From: Flavobacteriaceae bacterium
Lineage (GTDB): Bacteria; Bacteroidota; Bacteroidia; Flavobacteriales; Flavobacteriaceae
Reading direction: 5' to 3'
DNA length: 39,330 bases
Assembly (NCBI GenBank): GCA_028281065.1
Contig: JANQKN010000083.1
Span: 1 to 39,330 of the forward strand
Positions 27,780 to 36,860 of the stretch are shown here, piece after piece (the first letter of the stretch is position 1; every line of letters begins with the position of its first letter). Under the pieces are notes generated by a model, which made no database searches, was not told the DNA's origin, and saw only the letters and a list, made by a program, of their open reading frames with translations. The position numbers and the translations under genes were made by a program.

Positions 27780-28205
27780 ATGATTAAATCTAGATTAGAA
27801 ATACAAAAGGGAATAAATGTCTTACTTAATATCGAAGATCCTTCAAACTTTGATAAAGTTATAAAAACTATGGAGTATTACGGGATAGATGAGGATAATG
27901 CGAGAGAGTATTTTATTTTTATTCCGATTGCATTTTGCAGATTAATGCTTCCAAATATTAAGTTTCCAGAATTTTATTTAGAACAAGACTTTCTAGGTAA
28001 TCGAATAAGAAAAAAATTCAAAAACAATCCATTATATCTAGAGATAGAATCTGTAACAAATGCATTTTTCGAAACTATTTCAAATAGTGATGATATTTTA
28101 AAGATAGCAAGTCTTAGTTCTGAATTTAATGTTGTAAATAAACTTCTTTTAAATGGGGGAAATATGGAAGATATTCAACTTACAGAAATGATAATAATCA
28201 AATGA
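27780..28205 (+). CDS. Unrecognised small helical protein, candidate immunity gene
   Basis: 141 residues, mainly helical, no signal peptide. A hydrophobic stretch YFIFIPIAFCRLMLPN lies near residue 45 and is followed by a basic loop (NRIRKKFKNN). I do not recognise the family. Its stop overlaps the convergent gene on the minus strand by 8 bases. Position inside the island between other immunity-like genes is the only clue to function. Confidence 0.6.
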   Translation: MIKSRLEIQKGINVLLNIEDPSNFDKVIKTMEYYGIDEDNAREYFIFIPIAFCRLMLPNIKFPEFYLEQDFLGNRIRKKFKNNPLYLEIESVTNAFFETISNSDDILKIASLSSEFNVVNKLLLNGGNMEDIQLTEMIIIK

Positions 28206-28650
28206 ATTGGTCAACTTTTAAGTGGTCCACACAATTAATATTTCCTTTAAACCTAGTTTTTATAATTATATTTTTGATTTTATTTGGCAAATCTTCGAAT
28301 TTTAAAATGTGTTTTTTTGGTTTTACAACTAAATGATAATTAGGGTCTTTAAAATTATTCAAATCAGTTTTATCAAAACAATAAATCCCTTTTTGAGCCA
28401 ACTGAATAAAATCAAAATGTCTTTTCTCTAAAAGGGATTTGTCACTAATGCTTTTAATACTAAATAATTTCTTGTTTAATTCATAATTGGAATTTTTATT
28501 TGATAAATTTCTAAAGAATTTAGAAGTATGATTGATGTCTTCGGAAAGTATTGAGTTTGGAACAATACCCCCACCTGATGCTGCATGACCTATAAAACCA
28601 TTAGCATCCATGAAAAACCAATCTATATCTATTCCTTCGTAAAAAATGAT
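28198..28650 (-). CDS. Probable immunity protein for the deaminase toxin (non-ATG or lost start)
   Basis: Immediately downstream of the deaminase-tipped RHS gene, 11 bases from its stop. The frame is open from ATC at 28650 and reads FYEGIDIDWFFMDANGFIGH, then AASGGGIVPNSI; the IDWF..D.NG.IGH.AS motif is the N-terminal signature of a family I recall from RHS neighbourhoods. The first ATG (28611) lies after IDWFF and would delete half the motif, so I place the start at 28650-28645 (ATC or ATT). About 150 residues, cytoplasmic, with a basic C-terminal half (KPKKHILKFEDL). If the start codon is dead, this cassette would be poorly immune; see findings. Confidence 0.65.
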   Translation of the reverse strand: MIFYEGIDIDWFFMDANGFIGHAASGGGIVPNSILSEDINHTSKFFRNLSNKNSNYELNKKLFSIKSISDKSLLEKRHFDFIQLAQKGIYCFDKTDLNNFKDPNYHLVVKPKKHILKFEDLPNKIKNIIIKTRFKGNINCVDHLKVDQFI

Positions 28651-28661
28651 CTAGATGTTTA

Positions 28662-31600
28662 TTAATAATCCAAACCAAATATTCCTACACAATTATCACA
28701 AGGTTTTATTACTCCTCCTGTCCTAGGTCTTAAGGCCGGAGTAAAATTAACTTGTGTTGGCAGGGCTGACGGATTTTGCAATAAAAGTTGATTAGCTGCT
28801 CTGAATTCACCACAACAACCTATTGTATTTCCACTATTTGTAGCACCAACTCCACCTAATCTACTTGAAGCTCGTTGTAAAGATGGAGCAATTCTTGTAG
28901 GAATCTGTCCGCTGGTTGCTATTACACTGGTTCCATTTAATTCTGCTCCTACAACTGTAGCAGGAGCATTTCCAGAGGCTATAATATTATTTGAAACACC
29001 TTCTACTTCTGATGCTAGTTGACCACTTGCTGATCTAGAAGCACCTCTTCTTGAGGCTTTTAACATGCTGAATGCCCTTCCTGTAAAAGCCCCTAAAAGA
29101 ACACCAGCTCCATCTACTGTCTGGTTTGCTAAATTTGCACCAACCCCTTCGCCAAAGGCTGTTACAGGGTCGTCAGAATAATAAGACACTACGGCATTGT
29201 CAACAAAGGTTGTTGCTGGATTGTAACCACCCATGGTTATAATTTCTCGGCCAGTTTCAAAGGCACCAACAGGCGTTGTAAATCGGTCTATATGTGCTGA
29301 AAAGGCTTCGGATATATATTGAGAAGCTGGACGGTCTGTCATTGCCATAAAACCATCAATATTCTGATCCATTTGTTTTGAATATCCATTACCTATACCA
29401 ACATAATAGTTCCTTGCCATTTGGGCCATTTGTACAAGGGTTTGGCAATTAAGCCCAAAGGGACAATTTCCATCGGGGTCGCTCAAAGCAATTGGGTCAT
29501 TCAAAGCATAGTTATAAGGGGAATTATGTACTTGACCAGCAGCATCTGCCAATGCATCTACCACAAACCACCTTCCAAGGGCTGGGTCATAATTCCTTGC
29601 CGAAATATCGTACCATTGCAACCCAAACTCTTCCTGTAACTGTTTACCTCCAAACTTCCATTGCTGTGCAAGGCTATTCCCAAGTCCGTTGGAACTATTG
29701 TTATACCCAGCTTGGCGAAGCCCAAAAGGATAGTAGTTGCTTTCTTCCACAATCTCCGTAGCAGCATCTATGGCATTGTTTCCATCACTATCGGTATAGC
29801 TTAACCTAACATTTCCTAAATGGTCCCTGTACTGGAAAACATAGTTATAGGCTGTATAACTGGTGGCGCCTCCCACAGAGAAACCAATACTCTTACTGGT
29901 TCCTGCTACGGGTTCGACATAACCTTCTGGGTTTGCGAAGAATTGCAGTTCATTATCTTCATACACATATCCCCCGGCATAGAGGATTTCCTTGGTGGCT
30001 TGCCCTGTAATAGCTACCGTCTTTTTCAATTTGTCTCCCGTGGCATCATAAGTATAGATTATCGTACCAGATTCGGTACCGTTGTCTATGGTCACGGTTT
30101 CGGGCAGATTTAAGTGGTTGTAGGTAATAGATGTGATCCCCTTATTGCGGTCGCGGAACATATTCCCATTGGCATCGTAATCATAATCATCGTCGGTGGT
30201 TACCCCAAGCACATTGCCATCTTTAAACCCTTCGGCATTGTAAGTAGGGTCACTGGCATTGTCCTGTACGTTAAGCAATTGGTTGCCAGAATACTCATAG
30301 GTAAGGTCGTCCCAAATACCCGATGCAGTATCGGTACCATTAGCCCCACGTCGCTTAAGGGAGGCAAGATTCCCATTGCGGTCATATGTAATGTTACTAA
30401 GATCATGGTGGTCATATCCACTCATGCCATTAAGGTTGCTACCCTTGTGACCTGTAGCCGTTACAACGCGGTTCAGGTCGTCGTAGATATAGGAATAACT
30501 ACGTACATCCTTACTGTCGTTTTCGGTCTTCCACAGCGTCTGGGAAATACTTCCATTGTAGAGAGGTGTGGCCCCTGTACCCCCGCTCACGTTGTTATAG
30601 TCTATGTGAAAATTGAACAGGTCGCTATACTGGCTAAATCCCTTGCTGCCTGCACTGGCAGCCGCAATATCGTTAATGTCGGTAAGCCAGCCGCGGATGT
30701 TGTAGGCATAGTCCACCCGCTGCAGTTTCTTGTCCAACAGGGGACCGTCCATGTTTATGTTGGAGGCCTCGGCCCCGTTGGTGTCGAAGGACACCTTGCC
30801 CACCAGGGCGGTATCCTCTTCACCTGCCGCTAGGGTGTAAGTAAAGAAATTGTTGTTGTTGTGCCAGTACTTTATGTAATGGGTGCTGCCCACGGTTACG
30901 CGTTCCACACGGAAGAGATCCCCCGTACTGTATGAGGGGATGGCGGCCTGTGCCCAACTCCCGCTGCCCGCAGGGTTCCAGTAGTTAACCAGTTGGTTGG
31001 CGCGGGCATGGATGGCATAGTCGTAGTCGCCACCGCCCCAGTTGGTATGCCCGGGTTCCACGAACCCAAGGCGCAGGTGCTTGTCGTTCTGTCCCACGGT
31101 GGCCTCTATATACCCATCGAAACCGCTGGGGATGGCCCCTTGGGTCTTTATCTGGGCCTGCCACCCACTGCCAGGGGCTGTGGAGGTAATGGTCCCATCG
31201 GGGTCCACATCCACCTGGGTAAGGTCCGTATAACCATCCAAGAGGGAATTACCCCCCACACCCTTCTGCACCAGTTGGCCAAGGGCATCGTAGGTGTTGT
31301 CGGCAATAAGCTGTACCATCTCGTTGTCTATCTGCTGACGGTGGGTCAATAAACGACCTACATGGTCATAGGTAAAATAGTCGTGGGTTATGATGTTGGG
31401 TTTACCCGTTTTTAAATGCTGGGTTTCGCTTTCCAACACCTTCCCCGTAAAATCGAGTAGGCTTTTTGTAATATCCCTACTGTCTAAATAGTGACTATGA
31501 CTGTCCACATAGATAACCTGCCCTTTAGTATCATAGGCGGTAAGGGTCGTTGCCCAGACGCTGGTACCCAAAGCACGTACCTTATTTACCGTAGACAATC

Positions 31601-32927
31601 CCTTTGTTTTGGTGGTCACTGCCTGGCCCAACACACTGGTAGGGAGTGTCGTGGGACTGTGGTCCACATAGCTGTCGTAATAGCTTATCGTGTGGATTTC
31701 AAGATTGGCTGGGTTTGGGAATTTATCGTTAGAGTAGTAATAGGAATCCCCTTCCGATGTTATGCTCGGAGAGCTTACTCTATGCTCAAAAGGTTCCGAT
31801 TGGTTGTTGGCCCATCCTTGTAGGGTGGTACGGCTTTCTGCAGAGGGCAATATTCCTGTGAGGATATCTCTCCCGAATTTGTCGTACTTGGTAAAACTCC
31901 ATTCATTACTGGAACGTTGGTTGACATCTTGGGTAAGGATAGGCTGGTCCAGTTTGTTGTACACAATATATTCCCAACCTTTACCAGGCACCTTTTTTTC
32001 TATAGGACGGTTACGGCTATCGTACTTGTATTGATAGCCATAAAGATTTAAAATAGCTTGCCATTGGGGAACAAGTGCTCCATTGGAAACAATCTGTGCA
32101 GAAGCCTCGGGAGACAGCACGTAGGTAAGGTTATCAAAATCGTCATATACATAATAGGTGTCATGGGCCTGTCCATTATTCCAAGCACGCTTTAGAACGG
32201 TTTGTCCAAAATGATCCGTGAACTCAATTGTAGCATGGCTATTACTACTTGAGGCTGTCCAGTTTTCATCCTTTACAATATTCTTATACAGTTTGTTTGC
32301 TGTATAATGACCGTTATAGGATAGACTTGGGGTTTCTGTATTGCCCCCATTGAATGAGATGGTGAAAAAATGCACTTCGTTTATCCCATTGGTTTCATAA
32401 TCATACTTTATAGTATGATCCGTATGGTTGTAATGGTCTACCTTCCAATCATTCCCAGGAGCACCCTCTTCTTCAGTCCTGTTCAATGGGGAAGCTTCGA
32501 ACCTTGTTTCACTGTACCCATTTATGGTATTGGTCCCTGTATCCCTATCTTCAGGGAAGGTGTTTAGATAAAAACTGTGCTGCGGTGTAAACGGATCCGT
32601 TACATAGCCTGCCCCATTACCATTGGCTGGATAAGGTAGATAGGTTTTGGCTTCCCTTCCATATTCATCATAGGTGATGGGTGTTACAAGGTCTTCTTTA
32701 TTACCACCAGAACGTTGGGAAACATTTTGAAGGGGTCGTCCTAATCCATCATGATAACTGGTATTCTCAATTTTATGATTCTCATGAATGCCCCCATTTT
32801 CAACTTGTGACTGGCTGTAGGGTTCTTGATATGTTGTTGTTTTTATATAGTTCTTATCAGTGTCCTGGGCTTTTACCAAGAAAGGAAAAGCCATGAATGC
32901 GAATGTGATATAAATTAACTTTTTCAT
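28662..32927 (-). CDS. Secreted RHS protein with DUF6443-like N-terminus and C-terminal deaminase toxin
   Basis: The ATG at 32927 is chosen over 32996 because it begins the signal peptide (MKKLIYITFAFMAFPFLVKA). Residues about 25-150 match DUF6443-type N-termini (YHDGLGRPLQNVSQRSGG, YDEYGREAKTYLPY). YD repeats follow. Residues about 549-729 are a lectin-like insert. The RHS core spans about 1030-1150 (YRDHLGNVRLSY, SNYYPFGLRQAGY, DPALGRWFVVDALADA, NSPYNYALNDPI). The last 55 residues carry GCCGEFRAANQLLL, NFTPALRPRTG and PCDNC, the zinc and catalytic motifs (C-x-E and PCxxC) of the YwqJ-like cytidine deaminase superfamily. The toxin would deaminate nucleotides or nucleic acid in a target cell. 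The upstream SpvB-like gene ends 13 bases away. Confidence 0.92.
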   Translation of the reverse strand: MKKLIYITFAFMAFPFLVKAQDTDKNYIKTTTYQEPYSQSQVENGGIHENHKIENTSYHDGLGRPLQNVSQRSGGNKEDLVTPITYDEYGREAKTYLPYPANGNGAGYVTDPFTPQHSFYLNTFPEDRDTGTNTINGYSETRFEASPLNRTEEEGAPGNDWKVDHYNHTDHTIKYDYETNGINEVHFFTISFNGGNTETPSLSYNGHYTANKLYKNIVKDENWTASSSNSHATIEFTDHFGQTVLKRAWNNGQAHDTYYVYDDFDNLTYVLSPEASAQIVSNGALVPQWQAILNLYGYQYKYDSRNRPIEKKVPGKGWEYIVYNKLDQPILTQDVNQRSSNEWSFTKYDKFGRDILTGILPSAESRTTLQGWANNQSEPFEHRVSSPSITSEGDSYYYSNDKFPNPANLEIHTISYYDSYVDHSPTTLPTSVLGQAVTTKTKGLSTVNKVRALGTSVWATTLTAYDTKGQVIYVDSHSHYLDSRDITKSLLDFTGKVLESETQHLKTGKPNIITHDYFTYDHVGRLLTHRQQIDNEMVQLIADNTYDALGQLVQKGVGGNSLLDGYTDLTQVDVDPDGTITSTAPGSGWQAQIKTQGAIPSGFDGYIEATVGQNDKHLRLGFVEPGHTNWGGGDYDYAIHARANQLVNYWNPAGSGSWAQAAIPSYSTGDLFRVERVTVGSTHYIKYWHNNNNFFTYTLAAGEEDTALVGKVSFDTNGAEASNINMDGPLLDKKLQRVDYAYNIRGWLTDINDIAAASAGSKGFSQYSDLFNFHIDYNNVSGGTGATPLYNGSISQTLWKTENDSKDVRSYSYIYDDLNRVVTATGHKGSNLNGMSGYDHHDLSNITYDRNGNLASLKRRGANGTDTASGIWDDLTYEYSGNQLLNVQDNASDPTYNAEGFKDGNVLGVTTDDDYDYDANGNMFRDRNKGITSITYNHLNLPETVTIDNGTESGTIIYTYDATGDKLKKTVAITGQATKEILYAGGYVYEDNELQFFANPEGYVEPVAGTSKSIGFSVGGATSYTAYNYVFQYRDHLGNVRLSYTDSDGNNAIDAATEIVEESNYYPFGLRQAGYNNSSNGLGNSLAQQWKFGGKQLQEEFGLQWYDISARNYDPALGRWFVVDALADAAGQVHNSPYNYALNDPIALSDPDGNCPFGLNCQTLVQMAQMARNYYVGIGNGYSKQMDQNIDGFMAMTDRPASQYISEAFSAHIDRFTTPVGAFETGREIITMGGYNPATTFVDNAVVSYYSDDPVTAFGEGVGANLANQTVDGAGVLLGAFTGRAFSMLKASRRGASRSASGQLASEVEGVSNNIIASGNAPATVVGAELNGTSVIATSGQIPTRIAPSLQRASSRLGGVGATNSGNTIGCCGEFRAANQLLLQNPSALPTQVNFTPALRPRTGGVIKPCDNCVGIFGLDY

Positions 32928-32940
32928 CTTCTCGGTATCT

Positions 32941-35900
32941 TTAGTTACTGGGTTTGTAATTGTATTCGTTCTTGCTAAGTACATTTCCGTCTGCATCTTT
33001 TATGTATTCCAACCTATTGGCGCTGTCATAGACATAACTCACCGTATAACCCCTATCATCGGTTTCCGTGCTGATACCTACCAATGGTTTATAAGTGTAT
33101 GATCTCACCAAAGCTTCAGAAAGATCAGGATGGTCCCTGAGTTCCTGAAGCTTAGTGATCAATTGTCCTTCATAGGAACTGTCCTGATTAGAAAGCGATC
33201 CTATCTGCAGCAATAACGGTTCGGGGAGGTCATCGTATGCAATCCCCTCGATTTTGGCAATGGGATAGCTTTTATTGTACCCCCAAAGGATACAATGATA
33301 GGTCCCATCTGCTGTGTGGTATTCCATAATGTTACCGTTGGAATCCCGTTTATCTATGAACTCTTGATTAACCAAAGGACCCGACCCTTTGGCAAAGGAA
33401 AATACCTTTGGCAGTATTACATCTCCATCATTGTTGTTGTAAAAGTCATGGTACTCCATCTCACTTTTTTCGACGATCGAATTATCTTTATACAATTCTT
33501 GCCTGAGGGGTTGTACCAATCGGTTCTGGTTAAGCAAATCATTTACATATGGTAAACCATTCACTTCGGTATCACCAGGGTAATAGTATTTGTCTTTGTA
33601 TTCAAAAAGACCATTGTTTTCGATTTTTTCCTTTAAAAAAGGATAATAAGGTCCATAAGTGTAGTTGGTTGTTGCCTGTGTGTTTCCAGTATCGAAATAT
33701 TCTTGGGTGATTCCCTGTAGCACAAGGTTCTGTTCTATCCTGAGTTCTGTATCGAACTCTAAAGTTAGTGCCCCTGGGAAGCTCGATCCTCCCGCATCGT
33801 ACTGATTGATCCCGTTCTTGAAATTAAGGTTGATGACTTGTGGCCCTACCTGCCTATAAAGGTATTGGTAGTCTTCTTGGACCAGTAGGTTATCTGTGGC
33901 ATTAAATGTTTTTCTGGTAAGCAGTTTACCCCTTTTTATGTCATTGTCTATATAACCTACATATGGATAAGCACTGTTGTTAATGAGGTAGTCTACAGCA
34001 GTCTGTATATGCGGAGACCCACAACCCTGACAGCTTAAATATTCACTGTACTCATTGGGATATAGCTCCGAATTGGTAAAGATAGATTCCACTTTACCGT
34101 TGGATGCCCCAGATAGATTTACCTGTCTCTCGATCACCCTCGAATACCCTACGAAGGAACCGTTGGTCAATTCCAGTGCGGATTTCGATTTATTGTAGAC
34201 CAAGAATGATTTAGCTCCTGTACTGCTAAGGTAAGTGAGCAATGACCCGTAGATAGGTAGATTGTTTATGGATCCCGAACTGTTATTCCCTGTTGTTAGG
34301 TACTCATATTCTTTGAAATATGCATTCCCCATCCCGTCGTCTAAACGCTGGGATTGGATACGAATACCACCCCCAGTATAATCCGCTCCCAATAGCCTAA
34401 AGGTATGTGGTTCATAGGTGAACTCTGAGTAACCACCCGTAGGGTAAATGATCTTCTTCAGGGAACCATAGTGCATAGTATTTGGGTTGGACTGTATACT
34501 GTAACTATCCGTTGCAGCTGAGATAAGTGTGCTGCTTGAATTTGACAATGGAAATGGTAAGATGGAAAACCGTCCCATGTTCTCATGGAAATAGAGCTTG
34601 GGGGTCTTAAGGTCGTTACTTCCCATAGTCACTCCATTGTCATTGAAATACCCCAAATAATCTTGTTGTGCAGAACCTACATTGGGTAATTCATCGGGAT
34701 TGTAGTACTCCATGGAGTATTCATTCAGATAGCTATCATCGCTTCCCTTAAAGACCACCTTATCCAAACGCAACCTTTTGCATTCTGGATCAGAACAGTT
34801 CTCCGTGGAATTGAAATAGAGATAATTCAATTCTACAATTTTTATCACTTGACCGAAATTATCCTTTACTATAATCTTGGTGAGTGCATTTTCCCCAGGT
34901 TTGTCCTGACGAACATGGTCATAGAAGAATTCAACCTTTCCGTTGTCGAAACTGATCTCTTTTAATCGGTTCACCCTCGGGCTTTTGGTATAAGCTCGTT
35001 GGCGTTTGGTATGGTATTCATTCACAGCTCCTAGAAGCGGTTCGAAATAGTTCGGGACATTGCTTAAAATACTACCGTTGTAGGTAGAAAGGTTTCCTGA
35101 ATAGGTATCATCAAAAAGAGAAATCTTGCGCTCTTTGGTAGTTAGGCTATATGTTTCGTAATCGAAAGTAACCACCCTGTTGGTAATGGGATCTTCTATT
35201 TTGTCCAAGTACCAGGTATTCTTAGAGATTTTATAGTAATTCACCTCTAAGTTCTTTGCTTCATCCTCTGCTTCCGAGCCTGTTGGTGGATTTATAAAAT
35301 TAGTCGCATAACTGGACATCGATTCTATAATATCGGAATGCCCCCCAAAGAAATACTTGATCCCATTGGTATTGGTAACCTCGAACTGGTCATAGTCCTC
35401 GGCATAACTGTTCCCTGCAGCATCTAGAAGAGCCCCTATCTTCCAATTACCTGGGAGATAGGATGTCCCGTTGATCTCACTGCGATCATAGCCAATAAAA
35501 TTGAATGCATAATCTTTGGAACGGTTTACACCTTCAAATTTCAATCCCTTTGGGCTCAATTCCTTGGGGTGGTACAAGTCAGGGTTATTATTATCCTGTT
35601 CAAAATAGAAATTCCCCGAAATCCCAGGTGCCCCCATTACGAACTGATCAGGAGAAGCATCTTCTTCCCTTGAAGGGTTATAACAAGGGCCGCTTTCCCA
35701 ATCTGTATATACGGAATTGTTGTACGGAGGCGGTAGTTCTGTGTAGGGGATGTGGTGAGGCCCACTAGTTAAATCCAAACAATCTACCATGCTGCCACGG
35801 CTAGCAATATAAGCTGAGGTTATATAACCAAAGTCATCATCAGGCTCGGTCCATGTTCCTACACTGTAATCAAAATCTTCTATATCCTTTACTATCTTAC

Positions 35901-36222
35901 TGATGTTACCCCCAGCATTGAGGCTCCATCCTAAACCAAGATTAGAGGAGTATTCATCAATCTTTACCCCACGGGCATCATAGTTTAAAGCAATCGGGAT
36001 ATTGATTCCCCCCGAGGAAATCGTATGGATTGGGACCTGTATACTTACTGTTCCTGTGTACAGATTAGGCTTTAAAAAATTATACTTGTGGAATGATGCG
36101 ACATCAGGTGTCGTAAATAGGTCATTACCCGGGATTGGGCTCTTGACTTGAATTGGGTCGGGAACGTCTTGTCCATAGATTGATCCAGCCATGAATAGCA
36201 AGGCATAAAAAAGGTACTTCAT
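32941..36222 (-). CDS. SpvB/TcB-like secreted shell protein
   Basis: The 1093-residue protein starts with a signal peptide (MKYLFYALLFMAGSIYGQ). The SpvB-type entry motif is clear: NLYTGTVSIQVPIHTI, INIPIALNYDARGVKI and SNLGLGWSLNAGG near residues 55-110. The body alternates YD-like strands (YDRSEINGTSYLPGNWKI, TFDYETYSLTTKER) and long loops with a CxxC (SCQGCGSP). The C-terminus ends in YD motifs (SYVYDSANRLEYIKDADG) and lacks the TSP3 and lectin extension of its paralogue at 1-7809. It lies upstream of and close to the RHS toxin gene, consistent with the TcB half of a two-part cocoon. A Sec route into the periplasm is predicted; no T9SS sorting domain is present. Confidence 0.9.
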   Translation of the reverse strand: MKYLFYALLFMAGSIYGQDVPDPIQVKSPIPGNDLFTTPDVASFHKYNFLKPNLYTGTVSIQVPIHTISSGGINIPIALNYDARGVKIDEYSSNLGLGWSLNAGGNISKIVKDIEDFDYSVGTWTEPDDDFGYITSAYIASRGSMVDCLDLTSGPHHIPYTELPPPYNNSVYTDWESGPCYNPSREEDASPDQFVMGAPGISGNFYFEQDNNNPDLYHPKELSPKGLKFEGVNRSKDYAFNFIGYDRSEINGTSYLPGNWKIGALLDAAGNSYAEDYDQFEVTNTNGIKYFFGGHSDIIESMSSYATNFINPPTGSEAEDEAKNLEVNYYKISKNTWYLDKIEDPITNRVVTFDYETYSLTTKERKISLFDDTYSGNLSTYNGSILSNVPNYFEPLLGAVNEYHTKRQRAYTKSPRVNRLKEISFDNGKVEFFYDHVRQDKPGENALTKIIVKDNFGQVIKIVELNYLYFNSTENCSDPECKRLRLDKVVFKGSDDSYLNEYSMEYYNPDELPNVGSAQQDYLGYFNDNGVTMGSNDLKTPKLYFHENMGRFSILPFPLSNSSSTLISAATDSYSIQSNPNTMHYGSLKKIIYPTGGYSEFTYEPHTFRLLGADYTGGGIRIQSQRLDDGMGNAYFKEYEYLTTGNNSSGSINNLPIYGSLLTYLSSTGAKSFLVYNKSKSALELTNGSFVGYSRVIERQVNLSGASNGKVESIFTNSELYPNEYSEYLSCQGCGSPHIQTAVDYLINNSAYPYVGYIDNDIKRGKLLTRKTFNATDNLLVQEDYQYLYRQVGPQVINLNFKNGINQYDAGGSSFPGALTLEFDTELRIEQNLVLQGITQEYFDTGNTQATTNYTYGPYYPFLKEKIENNGLFEYKDKYYYPGDTEVNGLPYVNDLLNQNRLVQPLRQELYKDNSIVEKSEMEYHDFYNNNDGDVILPKVFSFAKGSGPLVNQEFIDKRDSNGNIMEYHTADGTYHCILWGYNKSYPIAKIEGIAYDDLPEPLLLQIGSLSNQDSSYEGQLITKLQELRDHPDLSEALVRSYTYKPLVGISTETDDRGYTVSYVYDSANRLEYIKDADGNVLSKNEYNYKPSN

Positions 36223-36261
36223 AGATTATGAATTAAGTTAATGAAACAAAAAAAGTTGCAA

Positions 36262-36297
36262 CCATTTAAAATGGCTCATTTACTAAGCGAGCTTAGT
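36262..36297. promoter_or_regulatory. Pair of inverted repeats upstream of the second SpvB-like gene
   Basis: ccattt-a-aaatgg (36262-36274) and actaagc-ga-gcttagt (36282-36297) lie 40-75 bases upstream of the ATG at 36222. Their distance and symmetry suit operator sites for a dimeric regulator, or a weak hairpin in the leader. No TAnnTTTG box is obvious here. Confidence 0.4.
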
Positions 36298-36386
36298 TTT
36301 AATATCTAAAAATTGGTTTCAACAATCCATTCAATGAGATTGAATCTATTGTTCGTTAGAGGGAAGTGAAACAAATGTATATGGTT

Positions 36387-36719
36387 TCACCGTATTCTCC
36401 AACAGGGTTTTTCCTGTTTTTTATAAATGCTAGGAACCACGGGTTTTCCAAGCTTATAGAGAGGGATACAAAGCGCATTCCCACCCAAAGAAAAATTACC
36501 TTTTGGATCCCTATGGGCTGGGGATGCACTAATTGAGGAGAGTTTCAAAAGTAGGGCGAAGTAAACCATTCCAAAAACCAAAAGCAACGAACGGGCGGTT
36601 TTGTGGAACAAACGGGCGAAATCGGGGTATTTTTGGGAAATCGGTTTTTCCTTCAGTAAAAACAAAAATTTGCGTATCTCCCTAAAAATTAGTACTTTAA
36701 CTCTGTTAATCAATTCCAT
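36387..36719 (-). CDS. Small single-helix hypothetical protein (doubtful)
   Basis: 110 residues with a basic N-terminus, one hydrophobic helix (SLLLVFGMVYFALLLKLSS, about 44-62) and a basic tail with no recognised family. What argues for a real gene is a strong Shine-Dalgarno, aaggagg, 3 bases before the ATG, rare in this phylum. Against it, the tail has an unnatural composition (PLYKLGKPVVPSIYKKQEKP) that could be translated non-coding DNA. The gap 36223-36860 otherwise shows no gene. Confidence 0.35.
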   Translation of the reverse strand: MELINRVKVLIFREIRKFLFLLKEKPISQKYPDFARLFHKTARSLLLVFGMVYFALLLKLSSISASPAHRDPKGNFSLGGNALCIPLYKLGKPVVPSIYKKQEKPCWRIR

Positions 36720-36860
36720 TGCCTCCTTACACTAGCTTAAAAGAAGCTTTACAGGCAAATTTTAGAGACATAAACATTTAGACCGCAAAAGTGAAACACA
36801 CTTTGGGTATACCTGCGTGCTGAATATGGGGTGAGGGGCAATGCAATCCAAAGCATTCGT

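Noticed and set aside
30114-30833. Long plus-strand frame opposite the second RHS gene
   Set aside because: Val/Ile-rich antisense frame of YD repeats; no signal, motif or start support.
32928-32996. Upstream in-frame ATG of the second RHS gene
   Set aside because: It would overlap the end of the SpvB-like gene and place 23 polar residues before a clear signal peptide; the ATG at 32927 is better.
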